Positions 1-11,100 of a DNA stretch of 64,000 nucleotides are shown one piece after another (the stretch's first letter is position 1; every line of letters starts with the position of its first letter). The stretch covers positions 229,291,876 to 229,355,875 of the forward strand of contig CM070873.1 of NCBI GenBank assembly GCA_036365515.1, given 5' to 3'. The position numbers and the translations under genes were made by a program. Source of the DNA: Torymus aiolomorphi (taxonomy: Eukaryota > Arthropoda > Insecta > Hymenoptera > Torymidae). Under the pieces are notes generated by a model. It saw only the letters and a list, made by a program, of their open reading frames with translations. It did no database searches and was not told the origin of the DNA.

Positions 1-380
1 CGTCGAACGCCGCCTAATATGTACACGACTTATTTAACATTTTCAGTAGATATCATACGGTGACTCCAACACAGCACGTTTTGAAAGGCTCTTCCATTTT
101 AAGGCATTAAATGATGAAAGCCTTGAAAGCTAACTTTCCTATGGATATACTTTCTAAAATGATTATACTTACGCGGATCTCATAATCCCTACAAATACGG
201 ACTGTCATTAAAAACGTATTTTCTTCCTGTCTTCAAAAGAACCTATTAAAAACAAGCAAACAGAAAAACGCATTATAAACCAGCAACCAACCATCTACAC
301 CTCACAACTATGCAAAAGAGTAACAAACATGCACACGTACAATAGGTATATATAGTTCGCCCAGCAATTATATTTAACCT
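1..380. other. AT-rich non-coding stretch
   Basis: No coding pattern, RNA gene or repeat family could be recognised here. It grades into the CpG-rich block that starts near 381. Confidence 0.5.
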
Positions 381-1650
381 AAAAGTTATCGCGGTGGCGG
401 CGGCGCACGTCATACATACACTTGCGCGCAGCACTAGCCGCCGCCGTCACCGCGAGAGAGAGATAATAATTTATCCGCCCCGCTCAATTGTTGTCTGCGC
501 CGTCTACTTATATACCTACCAACCTACCTACCCGTGCGCTCATTGTCGTCGTCATCTCGCCCGCGAGCTTTTACTTTTACTTTATATTGTTTATCGCGGT
601 GAGCGCGCGCGCGCGCGGGCGAGCTGCCTCTTACCCAACTCTCTCATTCGCTCTTCGTCTCTCACTTGCTCGCATCCGTACTTATATATATATACGCAGC
701 TTAGCTTAGCTCTATCTCTCCCACCCACGAAGAATCGACGACTGTACTCACCCTAAGGAACCGGCCGGACACAGACGGCTCTCGACTCTCTGGCTCTCCC
801 TCCCTCCCAGGGGGGCGCTTCCTGGATTCTCCGTGCGGCGCCGGCAGACACGCACGCACTCACGTTTACACAGATGCACACGCCGGCAGCGTGTATTATA
901 TATATCAGCTCTGTCGACGCTGCTCCAAGGAGGCGGAGGCCGACGCAGCAGCGGACGTCGTCGTCTTGGGCAGTGCTTGGTCTAGCTGCGCGCAGCTTTC
1001 CATTTGTGTGTCGCGCTCTCACGCACGCCGGCTAGGTAATACGTCGTACGCAGCATGATCTCTCTCTCACGTGGGCGGGGAGTAGTGATTGGAGTCGTCG
1101 CACACTCACATAAAACGCCTGTCTGTACCTCTCCCTAACTTACTCTCGCTCGCGGGTATGATGACGAAGAAGAAAATCTTCACCGCGCACAGCAGAAGAC
1201 AAGGCACACACGGAGAGCGTTGACAGGTCGCGCGCGCGCTCGCATGTGCACGGCGGAGCGAACGGGTTGAAGGTTAATACACTCTCTTTCTCGCTGTGGC
1301 ACGGCGCACTGCAAGAGTATAGTGCTGGCGGAGCGCGGAGTAGTCGCGCCGCGTAGGTGCAGCAGCAGCAGCAGAGCGATTTTCTTGGCTGATAGGCAAA
1401 CTATACTCTATCTCGCTCGCTCTCTTTCGCACGAATACACACACACGCGGCGGCTGCTCGGTGTTGCCGCTGCTATAATACGGCCTGTGCGACGACGACG
1501 ACGACGATGGGTGTTGGGTGCCCGCATTCACGGTGCAGCGGCGCACGGCGGATTATATTTTCACTCGCGGTGTCGGTCGTTGCGGCAGACCGCCCGATGC
1601 TGACGCACAGTGGAGAACTGGGGAACCCAGTCGACAGGGGTCTGTGAGGC
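381..1650. other. CpG-rich, low-complexity block of unknown role
   Basis: The base composition changes sharply from AT-rich to CG-rich, with many CG dinucleotides, CGCG runs, short TA and CT runs and several short TATA-like stretches. Open frames here have low-complexity, Arg/Ala/Ser-rich translations and are not convincing genes. A similar block lies directly upstream of the formin-like exon, so this one could be an alternative promoter or untranslated exon region of that gene, or the 5' end of an unseen neighbour. Nothing in the sequence decides between these. Confidence 0.3.
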
Positions 1651-2560
1651 TTTCGTGACGTTGGATAGGAAGATTTCTGTTTTGGAGTACTGGGAGTGTT
1701 TATGAGTTTTTTTTTGGAGAGCGAAGAAATTTTATTTGTTGATTGGATTTGTTGAACAAATTGAAACGATAAATAACTGAAACATTTAATTTATGATGCG
1801 TTTAAGAACTATTTATTTATTGTTGAAAAAAAAATTATGTGGGGACAAATTATTGGGTAATATATGAGCTTAGAACAAAACAAATTTAAAGATAAAAATA
1901 TGAAAAAAATTTTCGAAGTAAGAAAAATTAGAATAATTATTAATAATTATTGAAAGTTGCGATAGCTCACTCGTAACAAAGTATAACAAATAAGTAGTTA
2001 TTTAATATTTAAAGATACTATATTTTAGTTCAATATTTATGTATACGTAAGCTAAATAATATTAAACATATGGTCGAAAATTTCGTTGATTTACAAGAAA
2101 AAGCAAAAGATTTTTAAATTTCCAACTAATAATTAGTAATATTGAATCAATACAGAATATCATCTATCAATTTAATCTCGTCATTAAAAAAGGCAAGGAC
2201 AGAACATTAAGTCACTGATAAATTAAACTCTTGAGCACTTCTTTTATTAGTATGACGTCAAAAGTGCAGCTGCTACATACGCGCATGTTTTTGCCTCTTT
2301 ACCTATTAAAATAATAAAAGAATATAATGCTTCTCCGAAGCATAACATTCATTGTATAAAAAATTTTAATTTGCCGAAATATCTGCTACACTTAACAACA
2401 CTGTAGAATAATTTTTTATCACCCAGAAAGACCTCCCATGTCTAAAAATTGATTCCTTTTTCTCTCTTTCAATCTAGCTTGCAAATCTCGTCCAATCTCA
2501 GCTTTAGTGTCCCTGAAAATCAGCTGACAATCCGTGACACACGACTCGTAAAAACCACTA
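1651..2560. other. AT-rich non-coding stretch
   Basis: AT-rich sequence between two CpG-rich blocks. I see no gene, RNA or repeat family in it. Confidence 0.5.
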
Positions 2561-3813
2561 CTTCATTCAGCCATGTTCTTACAGGCTAGACATGCACACT
2601 AGACCCGGCTTTTGCGGCAATCGCACGACAACGCTACAGTGTCGAGCCGAATGAATCCCCCGATACACACACACAATCACCAACACCAGCGCGTCGAATA
2701 TACTCAACACGCGTATATAATCCTACTACAAAACACGTGCAGGTAGACGGGCGAGTATACGTGTCACCGCTGCATGCGCTCTGCACCGAGGAAAAACCGG
2801 CTCTCCTACCTACATATAACACGCCTACCGCTATCATACGTGTTATATAGTAGGTAAGCGCACATACCGACAGTCGGACCGGAGCACGAGCTCCAAAACC
2901 CTCAGTATTATTTTCCCTTTAAAAACGCCGTGCTATCCCCCGCCGCTCCTTTTACCCTCTATACACGACCCCGTAGAAATAACATATAACACAGTCTCGC
3001 GCTCATATCTGTGTGCGTACATATATACACGTTATGTATTCAAACACGCGCGAGGCGCGACGACGGCGAGCCTCTCGGCCGTCACGCTCGCGTCGCTGCT
3101 GCTGGTGTGTGGCCCCCGCGCTGCTGCTGCTGCGCTCGCCGCGGCGGCAGTTCGCTCGCATCTCCGCGCGCGAGAGCACTTCTCCGGCGTTGCGTGAGTG
3201 CGCGTGTAGTGTGTGTTCGATTGCAGCCGCGGGGCCCCCCTTATTCATATTACATATATATATATATATACGTGTCTCTCGCCGCTTGTAGGTATTGTTC
3301 TTCGCTTCCCGAGCGTGTTGTACGTATACAGCTACCACGCGCGACGGTACACCATAATAACAGTGCAACAATCGTGTGTAAAAAATATATGACTCGCGCT
3401 CGCGCGTGCCTAGGTATGGGCCCTTCGTCCTCGCCAGTACCTGTTGCACGCCGATACGTAGCAACAGCAGCAGCAGTAGTGCCTCCTCCGAGTGCCCGCG
3501 GCGTGCTCGCCGCCGTATAGCGCAGCGACAATAAGGAGCGAAGGGATATATATATATACCTGTACCTTGTACATACATACGCGAACGCAGTCGAGTGTGT
3601 GAGTGAGGCGAGCCGAGGAGCAGCAGCGGCAGCAGCACAGCGCGGCAGAGAGAGAGCTGAGTCAGAGCCGAGGAACGCGCGCCTGCCACAAGAGAGAGAG
3701 ATCGGAGAGAGCGCAGCGGGCGCGAGAAAACATGTCCTCCCTCGCCTGCTGATATATACCCACACACACACACACGCGAGCGCACGCACACGCACGTCGT
3801 CGTCCTTCCGCAG
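2561..3813 (+). promoter_or_regulatory. Probable promoter and 5' leader region of the formin-like gene
   Basis: This CpG-rich block ends just before the formin-like start codon. It holds (TA)n stretches at about 3253-3270 and 3547-3558 that could act as TATA elements, followed by GA-rich leader-like sequence. A pyrimidine-rich tract ending in CAG at 3811-3813 looks like a splice acceptor, so the coding exon may begin at 3814 with an upstream untranslated exon. The transcription start cannot be fixed from sequence alone. The role is inferred from position and composition. Confidence 0.35.
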
Positions 3814-3822
3814 GCAACAGCA

Positions 3823-4086
3823 ATGGGTCTCGTGAGCAGCCGCCTCGGTGAGGGCGACAATGTCAGCCAGCAGCAGCAACAGCGGGATGCCTTCGCGTCC
3901 GGCATCAAGAGCAGCTACGTGCAGGGCGGGAGTCTCAGCGGCGGCTGCGGTGGTGTTGGCGGCGGCGGTGGTGGCGGCGGCTCGACCGCCGGCTCGCAGC
4001 ACACAAGGACCGGCAGCGTGCGCGGCGCGCCCAGGCAGCCAATGCCCGATAACCAGGAGCTCGAGCGCCGGTTCACCAAAGTCCTG
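3823..4086 (+). CDS. Frl: Formin-like protein (FMNL/Frl family), first coding exon, partial
   Basis: This encodes the first 88 residues of a formin-like protein, a Diaphanous-related formin that nucleates and elongates actin filaments under Rho-family GTPase control. The N-terminus is MGLVSS, matching the N-myristoylation pattern (Gly2, Ser6) used by FMNL proteins for membrane attachment. A Gln run (16-20) and a Gly run (about 46-53) follow, then PMPDNQELERRFTKVL at 73-88, which matches the conserved segment just before the GTPase-binding domain in FMNL family members. The start has a good context (AGCAATGG). The reading ends at a consensus donor (CTG|GTGAGT) at 4087, giving a phase-0 intron. 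The GBD/FH3, FH1 and FH2 regions are not in the window; I looked for the next family segment and did not find it. Family assignment rests on one short motif plus the myristoylation signal. Confidence 0.72.
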
Positions 4087-4400
4087 GTGAGTCGAGAGTT
4101 TTTAGTCCGCTCTTGGTCTTCTTTCTTTTCGTCGTTGTGTTGTTGATGCCTTTTTTGTATATAGGGAGAGGAGGAGAGATTGTGCGTGACCGCGGAATGC
4201 GAACCGCTGTTTGGTTTGTTTTGATTTTTTTTTTTTTTTTGAGGGCTCGCCGTGCGCGCAGGTGAATTTGCGTTAGATGCGAGGTAGGTATATATTATGA
4301 GGTTTTTATGAGTACTGATGTTATCGAGAGAAAGCGAAAGGTGAGATTCGGGGGATCGGTTTATTGGTCGTTGTTTTTTTTTTTTTTTTTTTAGCAGGGA

Positions 4401-4534
4401 TAGTATATTACGCACCATGGGAGGAAAAAACTTGGACAGTCCACAGCTCGTGTAAATTGACACCCGAGCTGAAGGCGAGGGTGGCAAACACGAGCTGTGG
4501 GCTGGCCAATTTTACTCCCGTGGTGCGTATACTA
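4401..4534 (+). repeat. Long imperfect hairpin
   Basis: The left arm (4401-4458) and right arm (4483-4534) are inverted copies. Both outer ends read TAGTATA then CGCACCA followed by a GGGAG block, and both carry CCACAGCTCGTGT nearer the loop. A further small stem (CACCC with GGGTG) closes the loop at 4461-4485. The structure could be a precursor of a small RNA or a small palindromic element. No known insect microRNA seed was recognised. Confidence 0.6.
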
Positions 4535-6590
4535 TTTTTCCTCGTACCGCGTCCGAAAATGCCATATTTCCGTTTCGGAGCCGGGCGGGAATGAGGCACT
4601 TTCGGCCCGGTGTGAGAAAAAAGTATATATGTATTGTAATCTAAATGGTTGGCAGTAATGTACAGAGATACAGTGTTTACGTATGACTGTATTTTTTATG
4701 TTAAGAAATATACAATTCATTGCATTGCATGATAAAGATTTTTATGCGCTTTTATAACTAAATTTGGTTAAAGTAAAGAAGTGAAAGTTTAACTTGTATA
4801 TATCTTATTTTATTATTGAACTGGCAAACACAATGTAGTAGCAGTGAGTCACTATTTAAGCCTTACTCCAACCTTGAAATTTTTATGACGTGTGGTTTAC
4901 GTGAATCATAAATCTAACAATTAAAAACATCTCCTTTTTAATAGCTACTACAACTGTTGTGTTTGTTATAAACGAAATTTAGTTAGTTAATTACAAATCT
5001 GTAATATACTTGTTCTCACGTGCTTTTTCAGCGTGGTAAAAGGAAAAAATAAATCAATCAAAAGAAACATTCGCTGCTTACTTTCGCGTTTGGTTTGTTT
5101 GAAGAGAGAATGCTAAAAATGCGTGAGATCCCAACTTTTCCACATTCAAGAAACACTTCACACTGTGTATACATTATTACTCATTTTTGAAATGCTTGTG
5201 TTTTATGTGGTAAAATACTCTAGATTTTTGTAAATTTTACTTAATACTCCGTAACTAGACTTAACTGGAATATGAAAATGTAACATACAATTTATGGAAC
5301 CGACACACACACACACGCAGCATTTAAATATTTCGATAACCGTATCGTTTGAAAAAAATACTGAAAAAACAGGCTCCCTATAAACCTAAATTACCATTTT
5401 AATCATAGTGTCAAGTGAGCCGATGACTCATGCACGTCGATAATGTTTTTTAAAAACAAACTCTGATGCAACCCAAGGAATTCCTCGAAACTTCTAATAA
5501 AATGGTCTTTTCAGCAGTGAAATAATCGTTATTACGTTATTAGTATTGATGACCTTGATGATAGGAGAGAATGAGTGTGTGGCTAATAATAGGAAAAACA
5601 GTACTGATTATGCACTGTGCGGAGGCATTGAAAACGTCGGCATTAATATTTATCGCTTAAACGGCAACTGTAATACTAGAAATATAATTTGCTTAAAAGT
5701 GCAATTTGCTGGCATTTTTTTGTCCTAAGGCAATTTTACCGTCGCAAGAAACGCGGGTGCAAAAACGACTATTCCCATTCTATTGCCAGTCATGACAACA
5801 ATTTTGCGCGGTGAAAATTTCCCATTCAAAATTATGTACATCTATACAACACGTTCAACGTATGTACACACAGGAAGCGTTCGCATATAGGCTTGATTCA
5901 ATGCGCGCAAGTGTTTTCACCGCGTATAATTATATCATCATTCGCTGTATTCCGTATTTCGCAATATTTTCATACTCAATTACACATTTACTATAGCCCG
6001 TGTATTTATGTAACTCGCAATGATCTTACGCTCGTATCTCTCTCGCCTTCCATATTCACTCGCGATCGTCGGCGTTTTCAATAGTTTCACATCAGCGGGG
6101 TTACATAATTTGACACTTTTACCGCGCGCCACGAAGCCGAGTAATAAGAGCCGGGGAATTATCAAAAGCCCCGCATGCGCAGCCGCGTGCAGACATGCGT
6201 TTAATGATCGCGATAATAGTACGATTTTCACGTAGATTAAAGCCCGGGGAGTAGAGCGGATTCGCATTGTTTGCGCCCGTAGCGCTGGCGGTTATATCGG
6301 TATGGCGAGAGAGATGTGTTTATTATACACAGCGTATACACAGTGTATTTCCGAGAGAGCAAGTGAAATCGAAAATGGGGGCATAGCGATTCTCGCACGC
6401 AATGCCCCACTTTTTCGCATTCGCTTTTTCGCTCTATTGCCTTGACGAACACGCGCCAGCGAGCGCCTTTTTTTACGAGCTTGTTTTTTTTTTCGTATCG
6501 GCAAGCAGACACGTGACACGTGCTTACCACTAGTACTAGGTAATGGGTTTTGTATTGAATAAAATTTATGTTTCAAATTTCAAGGTAGCA
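4535..6590. other. AT-rich non-coding stretch
   Basis: AT-rich and without a convincing gene. A short CA run lies at about 5303-5317. The part from about 5850 to 6530 is somewhat richer in CG but shows no recognisable coding or RNA feature. Confidence 0.5.
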
Positions 6591-6596
6591 TTTATT
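6591..6596 (-). terminator. Polyadenylation signal for the dorsal-like gene
   Basis: AATAAA on the minus strand, about 50 bases past the stop codon of the dorsal-like gene. This is the expected position for its mRNA 3' end. Confidence 0.55.
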
Positions 6597-6644
6597 TAAA
6601 ACTTTAAAAGTATTGATAAAAATTTTGTGAAAAACAAATAAATG

Positions 6645-7931
6645 TTAGTTTAAACAAATTGGAGGTTTCGTGAATTGAAATTTTGCATTATGTTGAATTT
6701 GAAGAAGCTGCATTTGCCTTTGAAGAACAGGATCCACGATGTTATTTATCCCTTGCTGCTGTTGATACCGCTGCTGTTGCTGCTGTAGTTGTTGCATATG
6801 AGGTTGCTGCTGATTTTTCTGCACCTGCTGGATTTGTTGATGGACCTGCTGTTGTGTCAGCGGGTTCTCATAATGCAACTGGTGCTGTGCTGGCTGCGAC
6901 ATCAGATTTTTACACGGCTGTTGCTGTTGCTGGTGTAATTGCTCTTGATTCGTTTTTTGCGACTCTTGAGCTAATTTAATCAGCGTGGAATTCTTCTCCC
7001 TTTCTGCCTTAAGGTGCCTCTCTACCAACGCTGTCGGCGATTCCCTGACTCGTTGTCGCTTCCTCGGTAGTCCATTCTCGTCGGGATTTAGGGGATAATA
7101 CATGAAGTCGACGGGCTTGCTCACCTGGCCATCCGAGTTCCTTACCAATTGCATTTTCACCGTCACCGGTACCTCCAAATCCTGCATGATGTACGCCGGA
7201 CTGCGAAAGGTAATGGCCACCTGCTTGTGAAAGTGCGGAGTGACGGTCTCGACGTAAGCCTCCCAGCCGTTCGAGTCGAAGAACTTGACGTCCACCTCGT
7301 CCTTGCAGACCTTGTCGGCGAGTATGCACATCTCTGTGCCTCCTGCTACGCTGCACGCCGCGTGGCTCCTGTAGAGGATAGCGAGCTCGGCAGCTTGCTT
7401 CTTGTCGTAGATGGGCTCGCTGACGACGGGGCGCAGCGGCACGTTGAAGCTACCAGGTGTCGTGCCTTCGATGAAGACCTGGAAGCAGAGTCTCACGCAG
7501 GTCACGTCGATGCGATCCGGATGCTCCCGGTGCTCGAAGCCCGTCTTGAACGGATCGACACGGATCCTCTCGCGCGCCTCCAGCGCGCTCTTAATGTCTT
7601 TCTTCTTCGTGCACTGGATGCACAGGTTCTTGAGGACCACTCGCGGCTCGCCCGCCGGGATCTTGAGGTAGCATATGCCCTCCGAGAACTGGCCGCCGCT
7701 CTGGATGACTTTGTGCGGGTGCGGGAAGTACGGCGGATCCCGCGTCACGCAGGATATGACGAGAAAAGCCGGCCCTTCGTGATCTATGAGTTCGACCGTT
7801 GGAAACGTCTTCGTCTTCTGTCCTGCTTTGGTAGACGCGCCATATAGACCGCCCGTGCTTCGTCCCTCACACTCGTAACGAAATCGCACTCCTCTCAACT
7901 GAGGCTGCTCGATGACTTTCAAATACGACAT
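6645..7931 (-). CDS. Dorsal-like NF-kappaB/Rel transcription factor, uninterrupted coding region
   Basis: The product is a 428-residue protein with a full Rel homology domain, expected to bind kappaB-type DNA sites as a dimer and to act in Toll-type signalling in immunity or embryo patterning. The DNA-binding part spans about 3-171 and holds RFRYECEGRS at 16-25, with the DNA-contact residues Arg16, Arg18, Tyr19, Cys21 and Glu22 retained; CTKKKDI (107-113) and RVDPFKTGFEHR (124-135) are also typical. The dimerisation part begins at VSEPIYDKK (170-178) and ends near 280. A nuclear localisation signal, RKRQR, is at 290-294. A Gln-rich tail (328-394) follows, with no ankyrin repeats, so this is dorsal/Dif type rather than Relish type. 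The start at 7929-7931 is the only in-frame ATG just before the domain; the frame stays open upstream to a stop at 8049-8051 without another ATG. The whole Rel domain lies in one exon, unlike dorsal genes that have several introns there. The usual RRPS phosphorylation site is VRNS (263-266). Confidence 0.9.
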   Translation of the reverse strand: MSYLKVIEQPQLRGVRFRYECEGRSTGGLYGASTKAGQKTKTFPTVELIDHEGPAFLVISCVTRDPPYFPHPHKVIQSGGQFSEGICYLKIPAGEPRVVLKNLCIQCTKKKDIKSALEARERIRVDPFKTGFEHREHPDRIDVTCVRLCFQVFIEGTTPGSFNVPLRPVVSEPIYDKKQAAELAILYRSHAACSVAGGTEMCILADKVCKDEVDVKFFDSNGWEAYVETVTPHFHKQVAITFRSPAYIMQDLEVPVTVKMQLVRNSDGQVSKPVDFMYYPLNPDENGLPRKRQRVRESPTALVERHLKAEREKNSTLIKLAQESQKTNQEQLHQQQQQPCKNLMSQPAQHQLHYENPLTQQQVHQQIQQVQKNQQQPHMQQLQQQQQRYQQQQGINNIVDPVLQRQMQLLQIQHNAKFQFTKPPICLN

Positions 7932-7964
7932 CCTGGCCTCTTTTCTTAAAGGTTTCGTCAATTC

Positions 7965-8136
7965 CTGGGCAAACAAATGTTTCAAGTTGAAGATTTGTGA
8001 AAACGAAGCTTCTCCTACTTCGGCTTTGTTTTCGTAATTTTGACGAAACTATCTCACACTGAGCGTGACCGTAGCTCGGCAAGCTCAATATTTGTAAATA
8101 TTGTTATATTATTTCTATATAACTCGCTATACTCAC
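7965..8136 (-). other. Candidate intron in the 5' leader of the dorsal-like gene
   Basis: On the minus strand a good donor (AAC|GTGAGT) sits at 8136 and a pyrimidine-rich acceptor (TTTGCCCAG) ends at 7965, giving a 172-base intron. The second exon would then start 33 bases before the ATG at 7931. If real, the gene has a spliced leader although its coding region is uninterrupted. This rests on splice-site appearance only. Confidence 0.35.
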
Positions 8137-11100
8137 GTTAAAACTTCTGTAAATATAGTCGGACTGTACTACTTTCCGTGGTAAACTGCCTTTGAAGGGG
8201 ACGACGCACTACCATCCGAGAGCAACAGCTCCCGACAACCAACTGACACAACTGCACACCTGAGCCCTAATATATCTGCCCCATCGTCCATGAACGATCA
8301 TCTCTCCATCTAGGGGTAAGGGTAGTTGTAATAGCTCCTGCTTTCTAATTGGCTAATGCCGAATTTTCCTCTCAAATATCCAGACCCGTACATACGCGTC
8401 GAGCTGGCAACTTCGCATTTTGAGGGACCGTACCTTTATGGCTTTACCTAATCCTATATACCTGGAAGAAGTCTGGGATCTTAAAGTAAATAGCATCTCG
8501 TTTAAAATTCATAAATCCCTTTGCTCAAACCAACAATCAATATAAAAATAAAACTTACAATCGTTTGCAATTTTCAAAAATATTCATAACGGCGTGAAAA
8601 AGTTAATTTAACTTTTCTCTCTTAATATTTAGGATTAATTCAATCCCTTGGGAGACTGTCACTTGAAAAATGTCACCAAATGAATTCTCTCCGAGCGCGC
8701 GTGAGCGCATGCACGCGATCGGCAGGCGGCTACAGCTATGCCAGCAGAGAGAGGGGCGGGGGGGTCACCGACGCCGTGTGAAAGTGTCGCCCGCGCCTGT
8801 GCGCGCCGATTAGCCGCATACCCCGCATGCAAGATTAATTGCACGATATTCTAATGTCAGCCATGGCTCCCGACGCGTATTTGTTTAATTAGTGCGGTGG
8901 ATCGCCGCAGAAAACATTCGCGCGTGTAGCATAGTAAAGGATGGCTTCCCCACGCGTCGCCATTACGGTAACGTCGGAGTCGCTTTGGATTTTTCATTTC
9001 CAGATGTTACGAATTATTGTGGCGTATATCGGGAAACGGTGATTTGTTTAAACTTCGTGGGAGGACTTCCGGCGTCGGCGGACAAAAATTTGGACAAGCT
9101 TGTAAATAAACTTTTCTCTATACGTCGGGGACGTTAAGAGCGCGCATACACACGCGCGCGTATAAGAGGAACTCTGTGTGTGTGTGTGTGTGTGTAATTT
9201 CACGCGTGAAATACACGTCCGGCCATTCAGACAAATTAATTAGCATATATTTAAATGAAATTTTCTTCGGAGCGGGTCCAGAGCGCCGAGGCGGTCGTTC
9301 GGCCACGCGGCTACCGATACCGCACGTCGCTCGACGCCTAAAAAGACTGCTTTGTTGCTGCGCGCATCCGTGGGCATGTTTTTCTTCAAAGATAACGAAA
9401 AGCCGGGAGAAAGAAGAATGGGCTTTCTAGCACGATTTTTGTTTGGACTTTCTCCAATTTTGTGTGCGTCGAGTTGTTGCCGATGCCGCGTGTGATTTAA
9501 ATGTCTTATGGAGTTTTAATTAAATTTATTTTATCTCGACGAGATTAACATAAAACATGGGTTTCGGCGGCGTTTGCATTCAATAGGCGTAATAAATTTT
9601 TATTGTGGGATACAAAGTCCGTGCGTGGGTGTTTGAATGCGAGGAGGAAAGATAAATCGCTTCTTTCACTAATAAACATAAATTTTTCAATTTACGATGT
9701 ATCTCTAGAATTAAAAAGGATCGAATAATACACAACGGGCGCATTCAAATACAAACAAAAAACCACAACTACATCCTGCATTTATCTCGGCTGGCTCTTC
9801 CCCTTGCGCGACAAAACGGATCACTTAACTCCCGATGAAATTACAATAAAGCGCTATTATAATCCGATTCGCTCGAGCGGACAGCTCTCCGAATCTCCTC
9901 GCACTCGCCGCTGTTGTATTCGCGTGCGAGCACGTCTCTCGAGAAACGCGCTGCAATTAGACTATCGGCCATCTAATCGTCGCGGCCGATCGGAAAATCT
10001 GCGCGCTGAATCGATTAGCCGCTATATAATACCCTACACACGGCACATCCTACGTCTCCTCCCTGTTTAACGAGCGTGATTCGTATCGACGCGCATACGT
10101 GACCGGCCGATTTTCTCTTTCTCTGTCTTTTTCTGTTTCGTGCACCTCGGGCACGCGGAGCCTGATTTCGTGGGCGAGGGATAATTGTTTTTAGAAGCAT
10201 TTAGAAGCACCGTGAAACGGTGATGCGCTAGTACGTGAATTCTTCTAGTTTTACTGAAAGTGTATTGTTAAAATTTTAAGAGAGAAAGTTGGGTGTGCCG
10301 AACCGGGATTAGGGTTTTTTTTTTTTTTTGACGTGGCGATGTTTAAACGGCAAAGTTGTAAATTTCAGATTGATGTCTGAGGTATTGACCGGATTCCATA
10401 GTCGAAGACTTGTGTCGATCTTGCAGGTAAAAAAATATTAGGGATTTTCGATGTAGCTTTGTGGTGGTGCAGTAAATTTTAGAGACAATAAAAGGCTTTC
10501 AATAATTTTGTGGTATTTATGGTCCTTGAAATAATTTAAAGTGGAAGCTGTAGGAGAACTTAAAAGTTTTACAGAATTATTAGTCTTTCGTTAGTTATAT
10601 TTGTAATTCTCTGTTCTGTAATTTATAACTAAGAGAGAATGGTAACGAGAGCTTTCCAAAACTGAAGAACAAATTTAAATACCAAGAAATTCGATGCATA
10701 AGGAATAAGTAATCACAACTCCAATAAGCATAATAATAAAATGTTCAAAATAAACAATAGTTTCCAAAGTTATATTGTCAATGAAGTTAATTTTTATTAG
10801 TACATTATCACTCTATTCATAATGATGAAGGTAAATGTAATTTACTAATTATTACTATTCTATTAAATCGCCTTTTTCAAGCACAGCAGAGTCATAATAA
10901 AAGAATTTTTTTTAATTAAGTTTTTTAACGTCGAATAAAAACGTCAAATGGTTCAATTACGAAACACATTTTACCGATCGCAGTACAGTTATCTCTGGTT
11001 TTTCACGTGCACTTTTTCATTAGTTTGCCTACAGACCTTTCATTCGCGTATCGAATTGCTTTTCTATACACGCGCGTTTCGACAAAAACTTTCACGATTC

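Noticed and set aside
3003..4002. Long overlapping frames on both strands upstream of the formin-like exon
   Set aside because: They are open on several frames at once because of CG-rich low-complexity DNA. Only the frame starting at 3823 carries a family motif and a proper splice donor.
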